Of a DNA stretch of 64,000 bases, positions 8,792 through 18,392 are shown piece by piece. The position numbers and the translations under genes are program-made. The notes under the pieces were generated by a model, which saw only the letters and a program-made list of their open reading frames with translations, was not told the DNA's origin and searched no databases. Where the stretch lies: positions 62,001-126,000 of the forward strand of contig NZ_JAJEWJ010000006.1 of NCBI RefSeq assembly GCF_020687765.1. Reading direction: 5' to 3'. The stretch comes from Sphingobacterium sp. FBM7-1. Its GTDB lineage: Bacteria > Bacteroidota > Bacteroidia > Sphingobacteriales > Sphingobacteriaceae. Every line of letters begins with the position of its first letter. Position 1 is the first letter of the stretch.

Positions 8792-8822
8792 AAAAAGGGG
8801 ATCTGCAAAGATTCCCTTTTTT
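8792..8822 (+). terminator. Intrinsic terminator of the ATP synthase operon
   Basis: A 13-bp stem (8792-8804 with 8809-8821, one G-U pair) with a four-base GCAA loop ends in a run of six T. It lies 24 bases past the atpG stop, so atpG is the true end of this transcript. Confidence 0.8.
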
Positions 8823-8852
8823 AGTATTAGCTTATATACCATCTATTTTACG

Positions 8853-8860
8853 TAACTTTG
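8853..8860 (+). promoter_or_regulatory. -7 promoter element for der
   Basis: TAACTTTG matches TAnnTTTG exactly and follows the atp terminator. It would give a leader of about 60 bases before der. No clear -33 TTTG is seen. Confidence 0.45.
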
Positions 8861-8928
8861 TGACCTCATAAATGGACAGGATCAGCAGGAGGGTGTTATT
8901 ACACGCCCGTTGATGTATAAAATATAAT

Positions 8929-10233
8929 ATGGCAAATATAGTGGCAATTGTTGGTCGCCCGAACGTAGGGAAGTCGACGTTATTTAACCGTTTAACAGAA
9001 AGTAGAAAGGCTATCGTAGACGATTTTAGCGGGGTTACCCGTGATCGTCATTACGAGATGGCGGAATGGATCGGCAAGAAATTTACGGTTATTGATACCG
9101 GGGGATTCGTGCACGGATCGGACGATATTTTTGAAGAAGCTATTCGGGATCAGGTTCATATTGCCATCGATGAGGCGTCTGTTATTCTTTTTATGGTAGA
9201 TGTAACGACCGGTATTACCGATCTGGACGATGAAATAGCGGATTTGCTTCGTCGGACGGCAAAGCCCGTATATGTTGTCGCAAATAAAGTCGATAATGCC
9301 ATGCGGACGCATGACTCCGCGGAGTTCTATGCCTTTGGTTTGGGCGAAGTGTACAATGTGTCGTCCATCACAGGATCCGGTACGGGCGAATTGCTGGATG
9401 AAGTGGTGTCCCATTTTCCGGAGGAGAAAGAGGAAGAGGAGAGCACCTTACCGAAGCTAGCGATAGTTGGCAGGCCGAACGTAGGGAAATCATCACTGAC
9501 CAATGCCTTATTGGGAAAGGATAGAAATATTGTGACGGACATCGCCGGTACAACGCGTGACTCCATCCGTATTCACTATAATCAATTTGGTAATGAATTC
9601 TTGTTGATTGATACGGCCGGGCTTCGACGTAAGACAAAAGTGAATGAGGATATCGAGTTTTATTCGGTGATGCGGACGATCAAAGCGCTCGAGGATTCGG
9701 ATGTGGTTATTTTGATGCTGGATGCGAACGATGGTATCGAGTCGCAGGATATCAATATTTTTCACTTGGCCGAGAAGAATAAAAAAGGAGTCGTTATCGT
9801 CGTGAATAAATGGGATACCATCGAAAAGGATCATAAAACGACCAAGGAGTTTGAAACTCGTATCCGGGAGAAGATCGCACCGTTTGTGGATGTGCCGATT
9901 ATCTTTACGTCGGTTACGGAAAAGCAACGTATCTTCAGGGTGGTGGAAAAAGCCATGGAGGTGTATACCAACAAAACGAAGAAGATACCGACCTCCAAGC
10001 TGAATGACGTGATGTTGGAGATTATTCAGAATTATCCGCCGCCGGCGACTAAAGGAAAGTATATTAAAGTTAAATACGTAACGCAACTAGCCGGACGGTC
10101 TCCGATGTTTGCGTTTTTCTGTAACCTTCCGCAGTATATCAAGGATCCGTACAAACGTTTCATTGAGAATAAATTGCGCGAGCATTTTGATTTTAACGGA
10201 GTACCTATTCAAATATTTTTTAGACAAAAATAA
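8929..10233 (+). CDS. der: Ribosome-assembly GTPase Der (EngA)
   Basis: 434 residues with two tandem GTPase domains and a C-terminal KH-like domain, the diagnostic EngA architecture. G1 motifs are GRPNVGKST (residues 9-17) and GRPNVGKSS (about 181-189). G3 motifs are DTGG and DTAG. G4 motifs are NKVD (first) and NKWD (second). Der is needed for maturation of the 50S ribosomal subunit. cysS follows 17 bases after the stop, so the two are probably co-transcribed. Confidence 0.98.
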   Translation: MANIVAIVGRPNVGKSTLFNRLTESRKAIVDDFSGVTRDRHYEMAEWIGKKFTVIDTGGFVHGSDDIFEEAIRDQVHIAIDEASVILFMVDVTTGITDLDDEIADLLRRTAKPVYVVANKVDNAMRTHDSAEFYAFGLGEVYNVSSITGSGTGELLDEVVSHFPEEKEEEESTLPKLAIVGRPNVGKSSLTNALLGKDRNIVTDIAGTTRDSIRIHYNQFGNEFLLIDTAGLRRKTKVNEDIEFYSVMRTIKALEDSDVVILMLDANDGIESQDINIFHLAEKNKKGVVIVVNKWDTIEKDHKTTKEFETRIREKIAPFVDVPIIFTSVTEKQRIFRVVEKAMEVYTNKTKKIPTSKLNDVMLEIIQNYPPPATKGKYIKVKYVTQLAGRSPMFAFFCNLPQYIKDPYKRFIENKLREHFDFNGVPIQIFFRQK

Positions 10234-10250
10234 GCTGATCGTAGATTTTT

Positions 10251-11726
10251 ATGGAACCTAATCTTGTTCTTTACAATACCCTTACTCGAAAAAAAGAAAA
10301 GTTTACCCCTTTAAATCCACCGTTTGTCGGCATGTATGTGTGTGGCCCGACGGTATATAGTGATGTGCATTTAGGAAATTGCCGTACGTTCGTATCTTTT
10401 GATATGATTTTCCGGTATTTGCTGCATTTGGGCTATAAGGTTAGATATGTGCGGAATATTACAGATGCGGGGCATTTGGAAGGGGATAGGGATGAAGGTG
10501 ATGACAAATTTTCCAAGAAGGCAAAATTGGAACAATTGGAACCGATGGAGATCGTGCAGAAATATACACTGGGTTTCCATGAGGTGTTACGGTTGTTTAA
10601 CACCTTGCCGCCGAGTATAGAGCCTACCGCAACGGGGCATATCCTTGAGCAGATCGAGATGGTACAGCGGATTATCGACAATGGTTATGCGTATGAGGTA
10701 AATGGTACGGTATATTTTGATGTAGATAAATATGTCAAAGCGCATGATTATACCATTTTGACCAACCGTAAATTGGAAGATTTGTTGAACAATACGCGTG
10801 AGTTAGGCGGACAGGATGAAAAACGAGGCCGTTTGGATTTCGCTTTGTGGATCAAAGCAAAGCCGGAGCATATTATGCGTTGGCCAGCTCCCTGGAGCGT
10901 AGGTTTTCCGGGCTGGCATATCGAATGTTCGGCCATGAGCAGTAAATATCTCGGTGCGCAATTTGATATTCACGGTGGCGGAATGGACCTTGCAGCCACG
11001 CACCATACTAACGAAATCGCGCAATCAGAAGCTTGCCATCACGTGCAGCCGGCTAAGTATTGGATGCATACGAACATGCTGACGGTGAACGGCGCGCGGA
11101 TGTCTAAATCGGCAGGAAACGGCTTTTTGCCCCATGAGTTGTTTACGGGAAATCATCCTTTACTGGCCAAAGGTTATTCGCCGATGTCTGTTCGGTTTTT
11201 CATGATGCAGGCGCATTACCGCAGTACGTTGGACTTCTCGAACGATGCTTTAGAGGCTGCAGATAAGGGGTATAAACGCTTGATGAATGCGATAACACTC
11301 TTAGATAAAATTAAGCCTTCCACAAAGAAAAGTAGTGCTGATTTCGATTTAGCGGATTTGAAGAAGCGTTGCTATAACGCGATGGATGATGATTTCAATA
11401 CGCCGGTGCTTATTGCGGAATTGTTTGAGGCGGTTCGCTTTATCAACGCCACATACGACGGAAAGATGACGATGGACCAAACGATGCTAGATGCCTTAAA
11501 GCAGTTTATGCAGTCGTTTGTGGTGGAAATATTGGGTTTACGGAACGATGCGCTGGTGGGTGATACAGATGATACGGACGCCTTGATGCAAATTATTATC
11601 ACGTTGCGTAATGAAGCCAAGAAAAATAAGGATTTTACGACCTCGGATCGTATACGGGAAGATCTACAAACTATAGGTGTCCAATTAAAAGATAGCAAAG
11701 AAGGCACGCTTTGGAATAAGATTTGA
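10251..11726 (+). CDS. cysS: Cysteinyl-tRNA synthetase
   Basis: 491 residues; charges tRNA-Cys in the cytoplasm. Class I signatures are present: the HIGH equivalent HLGN (about residues 41-44) after MYVCGPTVYSDV, and RMSKS near 283 in ARMSKSAGN. The zinc-site residues of the family are seen (Cys in VCGPT, Cys in IECSAM, and the His-rich THHTNEIAQSEA region). Length is normal and no editing domain is expected. Confidence 0.98.
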   Translation: MEPNLVLYNTLTRKKEKFTPLNPPFVGMYVCGPTVYSDVHLGNCRTFVSFDMIFRYLLHLGYKVRYVRNITDAGHLEGDRDEGDDKFSKKAKLEQLEPMEIVQKYTLGFHEVLRLFNTLPPSIEPTATGHILEQIEMVQRIIDNGYAYEVNGTVYFDVDKYVKAHDYTILTNRKLEDLLNNTRELGGQDEKRGRLDFALWIKAKPEHIMRWPAPWSVGFPGWHIECSAMSSKYLGAQFDIHGGGMDLAATHHTNEIAQSEACHHVQPAKYWMHTNMLTVNGARMSKSAGNGFLPHELFTGNHPLLAKGYSPMSVRFFMMQAHYRSTLDFSNDALEAADKGYKRLMNAITLLDKIKPSTKKSSADFDLADLKKRCYNAMDDDFNTPVLIAELFEAVRFINATYDGKMTMDQTMLDALKQFMQSFVVEILGLRNDALVGDTDDTDALMQIIITLRNEAKKNKDFTTSDRIREDLQTIGVQLKDSKEGTLWNKI

Positions 11727-11739
11727 TTGTAAAGGACAA

Positions 11740-12624
11740 ATGTCGAAAAACGTAATGAAACGCATAAGCAAGTATTCCCTAATTACCGTCTTTGTTTGCA
11801 GTATGACCTTTTCGGGTGTACAGGCGCAGTTGCCGGAAAAAGTAGGGAGTTTAATCAGCGCGGACCGCACGGCGGCCGGCTTGGCAAAACGAGAGGGTCC
11901 GCATAAGGCCTTCCTGTCTATCGTGGATAAAGAGTCAACGCTGTATGTTCCCTCCGCGGTGGATGCTTTGAATTATCTAAACAACCGCCCGAATATACCG
12001 GATGTGATGTCCTGGACTCCCAATTTTGCGTTGGTCTCGAAAAGCTTGGACTGGGGCGTAACGTCTGGACCAATGGAATTTCAGAAGGTAGGGGCAATAA
12101 AGCGGTTCGGACAATACCTGACGGTCTGGCGTCGGGATAGAAAAGGAAACTGGAAAGTACATGTTCGCGCAGAGGTAGAAAATTTTGGTAAGGGTCCAAA
12201 GTCGGATTTGGTATTTTATGAGCCGGACGATTCTTGGTACTTGAAACATCGGTCGCATGTGCGCCTCCAACAGCGGGAAGAGGTCGTCACGCAGAGTGAT
12301 GAGCTGTTTTCTACGGTATTGAAAGCTGATAATGTGGCTGCGTTCCAGGAATTTTTAGCGGAGGATGTCCGGTATTATTATCCTTGGGAGGCAGAAATAG
12401 AAGGGAAGCAAAATGTGCTTGATTTCTTGAAGAAGAAGCGCATTGAGATAATTACGGATCCTGCTGATGTTGGTCGAGCATATAGTGGAGAGTACGCCTA
12501 TACGTCGGGCACGGCAACGGTTCGATCAAAGGAGAAAGTGGTTAAGTTTAATTATATCCGCATTTGGCAACTGAAAGATGATTACCAGTGGCGCGTTATT
12601 ATCGAGATGATGTTTGAAAGATAA
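11740..12624 (+). CDS. Secreted protein with two NTF2-like (SnoaL/DUF4440-type) domains
   Basis: 294 residues, 13 bases after cysS. A signal peptide (about residues 1-29, ending SGVQAQ) predicts periplasmic export. The rest divides into two alpha+beta cone-fold halves. Residues ~35-150 have the pattern of a helix, SADRTAAGLA, then FGQYLTVWRRDRKGNWKVHV. Residues ~180-294 contain NVAAFQEFLAEDVRYYYPWE and end with FNYIRIWQLKDDYQWRVI. The strand ending in W-x-x-x-x-x-W is typical of DUF4440/SnoaL proteins. No catalytic residues can be assigned; it may bind a small molecule. Confidence 0.65.
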   Translation: MSKNVMKRISKYSLITVFVCSMTFSGVQAQLPEKVGSLISADRTAAGLAKREGPHKAFLSIVDKESTLYVPSAVDALNYLNNRPNIPDVMSWTPNFALVSKSLDWGVTSGPMEFQKVGAIKRFGQYLTVWRRDRKGNWKVHVRAEVENFGKGPKSDLVFYEPDDSWYLKHRSHVRLQQREEVVTQSDELFSTVLKADNVAAFQEFLAEDVRYYYPWEAEIEGKQNVLDFLKKKRIEIITDPADVGRAYSGEYAYTSGTATVRSKEKVVKFNYIRIWQLKDDYQWRVIIEMMFER

Positions 12625-12628
12625 AAAA

Positions 12629-12656
12629 GAGAGGCACATTACAAAATGTGCCTCTC
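12629..12656. terminator. Bidirectional intrinsic terminator
   Basis: Perfect 12-bp stem (12629-12640 with 12645-12656), loop ACAA, T run on the plus side and an A run before it. It separates two convergent genes: the NTF2-like gene stops at 12624 and the SurA-like gene stops at 12662. Confidence 0.88.
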
Positions 12657-12661
12657 TTTTT

Positions 12662-14032
12662 TTAATTGTTTGCTAAAACCTCTTGGTTTTCATCCATCCA
12701 AGGTTTGAGGACGTCACACCTCAGGAAGTCTTCGTTAATATCAATAAAGGTGTTCTTCTTACGCTGTTCGAACCATTCGCTTAGTTCCCGGTTCACCTTG
12801 TCCTGGCTGGCAGCCTCCTGTATCTTCGCAAAATCTTGTTCTAGATTGGCTTTGTGCGGTGCAATGCGAGATTTTAGGTAGATGAATTTATAGACCTGTT
12901 CGCCCGTTTGATCTGCAGAAATGAACGACTTCGAATATTGACCTACTTCTAGGGGGTCAATCGCGGTAAAGGTTTCTTTATCCAGTCTATTGATAGGGAT
13001 TAACGGCGAGTTATCTTCCGGGTTGGTTATCATTCCGCCGGCATATTTTGTTTCATTGGCATCCGAGTATAGGGAGGCTGCTGTATGGAAAGCCAGTTTA
13101 CCAGCGGATACTTTGTCGTAGATACTATCAATCTTGGCTTTCGCGCGCTGCAAACTGGCGGACGTGGCTTTCTTTTTTATCAAGATGTGCCGTACGTTGA
13201 CCTCTTCCCCCCGACGTTGTAAAACTTGTAGGAAATGGAAGCCAAACTGGGTTTCAAATACCGGAGAAATTTCGCCTTCTTTGAGTTTAAAGGCCATGGC
13301 CGAAAACTCTTTTACGTAATGATCCCGGGTGGCAAAACCAAGTTCTCCGCCGTAAGGCGCGGAACCGTCTTCGGAATAAAGGCGTGCCACAGTACCAAAA
13401 TCAGATCCGTTCAATACTTGTTGTCGGTAGCCCTCTGCTTTATTTTTAAATTGTTCTTTTTCCTCTTTGGTCAGTTCGGGTTTGATCATGACTTCCCCAA
13501 TTTCTACTTCGGTATCAAAATAAGGCAAACTATCCTGATTCAGGCTTTGAAAATAATGTTTTACTTCGGCCGGAGTTACGTTTATCGTGGATACGATCGT
13601 GTGCCGCATTCTTTCCGCTTTTAGTTGTTCAGCGACGTTGGAACGCATCTCTTCTTTGTATTGTAAAAGGGAGCGGTTTAAAAATTCTTCTAAGCGCTCT
13701 TTACCTCCAGCCTGTCTGACCATCATTTGCATACGTCTGTTCAGGTTGTCGTCCACCTCGGCTTCGGATACCTCTATAGAGTCGATCGCCGCCTGTTGGG
13801 AGAGTAATTTCTGTGTAAGCAGCTGCTGCAAGACGAAACATTTCATTTCCTCATTGGGTTTTTCACCTTGCGCCAAGTACTGCGCATATTGCATTTCGAC
13901 ATCGGATTGCAAGATAATGCTGGAGCCCACGGTAGCCACGATACGGTCCACCAGCCGCGACTGACTGTACACGGACTGCAAACAAATGATGGACATCAGC
14001 GCCACCCCCAATAAACCTATATATTTTTTCAT
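12662..14032 (-). CDS. SurA-like periplasmic peptidyl-prolyl isomerase/chaperone
   Basis: 456 residues from the ATG at 14030-14032 (another ATG is immediately upstream at 14033-14035). Starting there puts a clean signal peptide (KKYIGLLGVALMSIICLQSV, then YSQS) at the N-terminus. An open frame upstream to 14149 gives a start with no signal peptide and is rejected. A SurA_N-like helical region is followed by two parvulin (PpiC) domains. The first is about residues 175-275 and includes YSEDGSAPYGGELGFATRDH. The second starts VRHILIKKKA and includes YAGGMI. Predicted role: folding and escort of outer-membrane proteins. Confidence 0.88.
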   Translation of the reverse strand: MKKYIGLLGVALMSIICLQSVYSQSRLVDRIVATVGSSIILQSDVEMQYAQYLAQGEKPNEEMKCFVLQQLLTQKLLSQQAAIDSIEVSEAEVDDNLNRRMQMMVRQAGGKERLEEFLNRSLLQYKEEMRSNVAEQLKAERMRHTIVSTINVTPAEVKHYFQSLNQDSLPYFDTEVEIGEVMIKPELTKEEKEQFKNKAEGYRQQVLNGSDFGTVARLYSEDGSAPYGGELGFATRDHYVKEFSAMAFKLKEGEISPVFETQFGFHFLQVLQRRGEEVNVRHILIKKKATSASLQRAKAKIDSIYDKVSAGKLAFHTAASLYSDANETKYAGGMITNPEDNSPLIPINRLDKETFTAIDPLEVGQYSKSFISADQTGEQVYKFIYLKSRIAPHKANLEQDFAKIQEAASQDKVNRELSEWFEQRKKNTFIDINEDFLRCDVLKPWMDENQEVLANN

Positions 14033-14254
14033 CATAAATCTTGCCTCTATACCCCACAAAATTACCATAATTAACGGGATTTCCACTTGTAGTTTGCTGT
14101 CAAAATTGTTAAAAATGTTAAAAAGTGGTTCGAAATTTCTGTTTAGCAAATGCCAGATGGATAAAAGTTTATCTGATCTTGTTGGGTCGGGGATATTTTA
14201 TGGTACTGGAAAAATATGTAATTTAGTGTCGGTTATCCGTAAATACAGCGCCCT

Positions 14255-15346
14255 ATGAAAATACGCATGTTATTTGTATTATGTTTTTTTGTCCAATACA
14301 CGGTCGGACAGGAGATCCCGATGTTTGTCGGAACCTATACCCACGCGGGAAGTCAGGGGATTTATGTATATCAGTTTGATCAGCAAAGCGGAGCGGCGAC
14401 GATGTACTCTTCCACCGTTAGCGAACACCCGTCTTTTTTGGCACGCTCTGAAAATGGGGATATGCTGTATGCCGTCAATCAAACGGGGGACAGTACGGCC
14501 AGCTTATCCGCTTTTACGTTTGACGGCGATGTCTTGTCGTTCGTGGACGCCATTCCAACGGCTGGAAGTTCGCCTTGCCATGTTGCCGTCAGTAAACGTT
14601 ATCCGCTTGCGGTGGTTTCCAACTACGGAGGCGGTTCTTTGTCGGTGTATCGGTTAGCGGAAAGCGGCGGCTTAGCGGAGCGGATACAGCTTATTCAACA
14701 GGAAGGGAGCGGACCCGATAAGGATAGGCAAGAAGCCTCCCATGTGCATTCGGCTTTTTTTAGTCCGGACGAAAGACACGTGTATGTGCAAAATCTCGGC
14801 ACGGACCAGGTGACCATTTATCGGATAGAAAAAGAGCTCGATAATTACCATTTGGTAGAGGAAGATCGTATAGCTACACCACCGGGCGGTGGCCCGCGAC
14901 ACTTGGTGTTTGATGAGCAGGGCGACAATATGTATGTGCTGCTCGAGATGACAGCGGTGATTGCCCATTACCAACGGGAGGGGGATAACTGGATATTAGC
15001 GGACACGATTTCAGTCAATGAAGATGGTTTTGAGGGGGCCAACGGTGCGGCAGAAATAAAACGTTCGGCAGACGGTAAGTTTATCTATGCAACTAACCGA
15101 GGCGATGCGCAGACCATTACGTTATTTGCTGTGGAGGAATCGGGTAAGCTGGAACGGAAAAAGGTGTATGCTACGGGAGGGGAGGGGCCACGGAATTTTA
15201 ATCTATCGCCGAATGGGAACTTTCTGCTTGTAGCCCACCAGTACACGAATAATATTACGGTTTTTGAACGTAATGCGGAAACCGGAGAACTGCGAGATAC
15301 GGGGAAACAAATTGAGGTCTCTACACCGGTGTGTATCGTTTTTTAG
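14255..15346 (+). CDS. Exported lactonase of the 7-bladed beta-propeller family (6-phosphogluconolactonase type)
   Basis: 363 residues with a short signal peptide (MKIRMLFVLCFFVQYTVGQ). The mature part starts MFVGTYTHAGSQGIYVYQFD, which is characteristic of the YbhE/Pgl lactonase family, and has repeated blade motifs such as SPDERHVYVQNLGTDQVTIY, GGGPRHLVFDEQGDNMYVL and GEGPRNFNLSPNGNFLLVAH. Cytoplasmic members hydrolyse 6-phosphogluconolactone. An exported copy more likely acts on another sugar lactone, which is inference. It converges on mrpG, 24 bases away. Confidence 0.85.
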   Translation: MKIRMLFVLCFFVQYTVGQEIPMFVGTYTHAGSQGIYVYQFDQQSGAATMYSSTVSEHPSFLARSENGDMLYAVNQTGDSTASLSAFTFDGDVLSFVDAIPTAGSSPCHVAVSKRYPLAVVSNYGGGSLSVYRLAESGGLAERIQLIQQEGSGPDKDRQEASHVHSAFFSPDERHVYVQNLGTDQVTIYRIEKELDNYHLVEEDRIATPPGGGPRHLVFDEQGDNMYVLLEMTAVIAHYQREGDNWILADTISVNEDGFEGANGAAEIKRSADGKFIYATNRGDAQTITLFAVEESGKLERKKVYATGGEGPRNFNLSPNGNFLLVAHQYTNNITVFERNAETGELRDTGKQIEVSTPVCIVF

Positions 15347-15370
15347 GCTGAGCGATAGGCAGACCTGCGG

Positions 15371-15784
15371 TTATTCGGTTTCTTCATCTGTTTTTGCAAT
15401 ATTCGGGTTTTCTTTATCGTCTCCTTCGTTTTCTTCACTTTCTAATTTGTGTGTTTCTTCATCGTACATGCCGGCTAGCTGATCGGCGATGGTCCCTTTC
15501 CAAAGGGGAGTGCCCGTAAAATAAGCCGCTCTACCGATCATGTGCGCCCCGATGGGGGCCGTAATAATCAAAAAGAAAATAATAGCAATCGCTTTGGTGG
15601 TTACCGAGACGTCAGGGAACATAATGGCGGCACAAATGAGCAGTAAGCCTACGCCTAAGGTCGAGGCTTTCACGGTTACGGATAAGCGTAAATAAAAATC
15701 GGGCATGCGCAGGATGCCGATCGATGCAAATAGAATAGAAAGTGCGCCTACGGTGCTCAAGAGAGCGAGTACAATATCAATCAT
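15371..15784 (-). CDS. mrpG: Mrp cation/proton antiporter subunit G
   Basis: 137 residues, last gene of the seven-gene Mrp operon. Three membrane helices (about 5-25, 40-60 and 68-90) match MrpG/PhaG, with the conserved start of GxxRMPDFYLRL type (here GILRMPDFYLRL) and TAPIGAHMIGRAAY. The tail after residue ~100 is acidic (TEET) and hydrophilic. It overlaps mrpF by 8 bases. Confidence 0.93.
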   Translation of the reverse strand: MIDIVLALLSTVGALSILFASIGILRMPDFYLRLSVTVKASTLGVGLLLICAAIMFPDVSVTTKAIAIIFFLIITAPIGAHMIGRAAYFTGTPLWKGTIADQLAGMYDEETHKLESEENEGDDKENPNIAKTDEETE

Positions 15785-16052
15785 CTTTTTGTTTTTCTAT
15801 ATAGTAAGCAAAAGCCACTGTGCCTAAAAAGGCAATCAAGGCCAAAATAATGGCCACGTCCAAAAATACGGCTTGGTTGGACCGAATGGCGTATACCGTT
15901 ATAATACCGATTCCCGTGGTGATGATCAAATCCAGTGCTACGACCCGGTCTACTACGGCCGGCCCTTTTAATAACCGGATGAATATCAACATCACCGAGA
16001 TGGATAGTATCGGAAGGATAACGTAGTCGAAATAGGCTTCTAGTGTAATCAT
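15777..16052 (-). CDS. mrpF: Mrp cation/proton antiporter subunit F
   Basis: 91 residues, three membrane helices. FIRLLKGPAVVDRVVALDLI contains the family hallmark GPxxxDRVVALD, followed by AVFLDVAIILALIAFLGTVA. It overlaps mrpE (4 bases) and mrpG (8 bases), showing tight translational coupling. Confidence 0.93.
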   Translation of the reverse strand: MITLEAYFDYVILPILSISVMLIFIRLLKGPAVVDRVVALDLIITTGIGIITVYAIRSNQAVFLDVAIILALIAFLGTVAFAYYIEKQKDD

Positions 16053-16525
16053 CGTAAAATCGCTAATAGTCTTCTTTCCAGACCAGTTTGTGTTTGTCTG
16101 ACAAATGTTTCCGGATCGGTTAAGTACATCACGTGAATATATATGGTTTTTTTGTCGTCACTAATGTCGACGATGAGCGTGCCGGGTGTCAGCGAGATCA
16201 TAGTGGATAGCAGATTTATCTCGAAGTCTGTCCGCGCACGCATCGGGTATTTCACAATCCCGGGTTTGAAAAAATATTTTGGAGTAATTACATCAAAGGC
16301 TACCTGTATGTTCGCTTTTACAATTTCATAGAGAAAATAAAATGCAAAGCCTATAATTTTGGGAACACGGTAAAAATAGCGTTGATCTGCTTCGGTGCGG
16401 TTCATGATCCAGAGGATAAAAAAACCAAGCAGGAACCCAAATAGAAAGTTCGTGTAATAAAGTGAGCCGGTAAGCGCTACCCATATTGCGGAGAGTAGCA
16501 GGTTCATTAAAAAATTCTTTATCAT
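16049..16525 (-). CDS. mrpE: Mrp cation/proton antiporter subunit E
   Basis: 158 residues. Two N-terminal helices lead to a cytoplasmic domain with the family segment SLTPGTLIVDISDDKKTIYI and HVMYL. It lies one base after mrpD and overlaps mrpF by four bases. MrpE is required for assembly or full activity of the complex in characterised systems. Confidence 0.93.
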   Translation of the reverse strand: MIKNFLMNLLLSAIWVALTGSLYYTNFLFGFLLGFFILWIMNRTEADQRYFYRVPKIIGFAFYFLYEIVKANIQVAFDVITPKYFFKPGIVKYPMRARTDFEINLLSTMISLTPGTLIVDISDDKKTIYIHVMYLTDPETFVRQTQTGLERRLLAILR

Positions 16526-16526
16526 T

Positions 16527-18038
16527 TTAATCCGTTTTATTTCCTAAAACAGCCTCAATGTAGGCCGTAGGATCTATTAACTGTGTCGATATAACATCGG
16601 CTATTTTAACAATAGCTTCGGCATTCAATCCGATATAGAGTGTAGCAACCGCCATAAGTCCTATCGGGAGTACCATTAGTATCTTTCGGTAGGGTGGCAT
16701 GGGAGCGAAGAGGTTTTCTGTTGTGGTCCCCTCGGGTGGGTTTTTCCAAAATACCTGTGCCCACATGTTCGCAATAACATATAAGGTAACAAAGCTGCCC
16801 AGAATTAGTGCGGCAGCGTAGAAATATTGCTCCTGCGTAAATGCTTCTTGGAAAAGGAAAATTTTCGGCCAAAATCCGGAAAGTGGTGGGATGCCGACTA
16901 ACGAAAATAAGACCAGTGCGATAAGCAGCGATATTTTCGGATAATCTCGATACAAACCACCCAGTTTATTCATATCCATTGTTCCGCCCAATTGGCGGAT
17001 GAGCCCAGCGATCAGGAACATGTTTGTTTTTACCATAATATCATGGATGAGGTAAAAGACCGCTCCCATGAGTGCGACTTTACTGAACATCGCGATACCG
17101 CCGACCATAAAACCGATATGACAAACAATGAGGTAAGAGAAAAGACGTCGTATATTGGTTTTGATAAGCGCACCCAAGGCACCGGTTACGATCGTCAGGA
17201 CGGCAATGACCATCAAAAGCGTACGGATAAAATCGTCTGGAATAAAGATCAAACTAAAAACACGGAGCATGGCATAGATCCCGACTTTCGTCAATAGACC
17301 ACCGAAGGTTGCGGCAACCGCCGAAGGTGGGGTATGATAGGAAGAAGGAAGCCAGTAATACAAGGGGAATACGGCTGATTTAATGCCAAATCCAATAATG
17401 AAAAAGCAAGACGTAATACCGACGAGGGTTTTATTTTGCACTTCTTGGATTTTAAGCGCTAGGTCGGCCATATTCAGTGAGCCGGTGATGCCATACAAAA
17501 TGCCGATCCCGGTCAAAAAGAACATCGAGGCCAGAATATTCATCGCCATATATTTGACGGCGCCTTCGAGCTGTGCTTTTCTCCCTCCGAGGGTCATCAG
17601 TACAAAAGAGGAAATGATAATTACCTCAAAGTAGACGTACAGGTTGAAAATATCACCCGTCAGGAATGCGCCATGTAAGCCCATGATGAGGAAGTGAAAA
17701 ATAGGGAAATAGCCGTAGAGCATCCGTTGTCTGCTGAGGCCGACGGAAGAAAAAATAGATACGGCAAAACAGGCAATGGAGGTCAGCAATACTAACGTCA
17801 CACTGAGGGTATCGGCGACAAACACGATTCCAAAGGGAGCGTCCCAGTTTGCTGAGTTTAACGTCAGAATACCGCTTTCCTGCACACGCCCGAACAGTCG
17901 AAAAGCGACCATTAGGCCGATCAAACTACCTCCCACACTTAAATAGCGCTGGGTAAGCGTCTTTCTCCAAAACATGAGTTGGAGGATTGCCGTAAATAGT
18001 TGCACAAAGATCGGTGCTAAAATATGGTTGTCTATCAT
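16527..18038 (-). CDS. mrpD: Mrp cation/proton antiporter subunit D (NuoN/NuoM-like)
   Basis: 503 residues and about 14 membrane helices, homologous to the proton-pumping subunits of complex I. The key acidic residue of helix 5 is in LYVYFEVIIISSFVLMTLGG, and the conserved lysine region is in FGIKSAVFPLYYWLPSSYHT. Forms one of the two main ion channels of the heteromeric antiporter with MrpA. Confidence 0.95.
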   Translation of the reverse strand: MIDNHILAPIFVQLFTAILQLMFWRKTLTQRYLSVGGSLIGLMVAFRLFGRVQESGILTLNSANWDAPFGIVFVADTLSVTLVLLTSIACFAVSIFSSVGLSRQRMLYGYFPIFHFLIMGLHGAFLTGDIFNLYVYFEVIIISSFVLMTLGGRKAQLEGAVKYMAMNILASMFFLTGIGILYGITGSLNMADLALKIQEVQNKTLVGITSCFFIIGFGIKSAVFPLYYWLPSSYHTPPSAVAATFGGLLTKVGIYAMLRVFSLIFIPDDFIRTLLMVIAVLTIVTGALGALIKTNIRRLFSYLIVCHIGFMVGGIAMFSKVALMGAVFYLIHDIMVKTNMFLIAGLIRQLGGTMDMNKLGGLYRDYPKISLLIALVLFSLVGIPPLSGFWPKIFLFQEAFTQEQYFYAAALILGSFVTLYVIANMWAQVFWKNPPEGTTTENLFAPMPPYRKILMVLPIGLMAVATLYIGLNAEAIVKIADVISTQLIDPTAYIEAVLGNKTD

Positions 18039-18391
18039 ATATCTTCTTCTTCAGGTGTGTTTAAATCGTCCAAATCATCTGAATCCACCAATGCATACAC
18101 ACGTTTTAGCAATACAATCGCAAAGGATGTTAAGCCAAAGCTGATAACGATGGCCGTTAAAATTAATGCTTGCGGTATAGGGTCGGCATATACGTCCTGG
18201 AAAACCCGGTAAGCGTCATCAATAACGGGTGGGCTACCTTTCGTAATCTTCCCTAAAACGAAAATTAAAATATTGGCACCGTTACCCCATAGAATGATAC
18301 CTAGAAGCAGCTTGACCATGCTGCGTCGCAGAATGAGATAGACGCCAGCTGCGTATAATAGACCTAATATCAAAACTAATAGTAATTCCAT
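18035..18391 (-). CDS. mrpC: Mrp cation/proton antiporter subunit C (NuoK-like)
   Basis: 118 residues, three helices. GVYLILRRSMVKLLLGIILW followed by GNGANILIF is the MrpC/NuoK signature, and DPIPQALILTAIVISFGLTS is highly conserved in MrpC. It overlaps mrpD by four bases and is one base from mrpB. An acidic tail (SDDLDDLNTPEEED) closes the protein. Confidence 0.95.
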   Translation of the reverse strand: MELLLVLILGLLYAAGVYLILRRSMVKLLLGIILWGNGANILIFVLGKITKGSPPVIDDAYRVFQDVYADPIPQALILTAIVISFGLTSFAIVLLKRVYALVDSDDLDDLNTPEEEDI

Positions 18392-18392
18392 A

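Noticed and set aside
9508..10086. 192-codon minus-strand open frame inside der
   Set aside because: Lies wholly antisense to a well-conserved GTPase; no motif, composition is that of a shadow frame.
14033..14254. Imperfect dyad 14155-14179 in the surA-lactonase gap as an operator
   Set aside because: Arms AGAT-GATAAA/TTTATC-ATCT are short and asymmetric, in AT-rich DNA; not enough to call a site.
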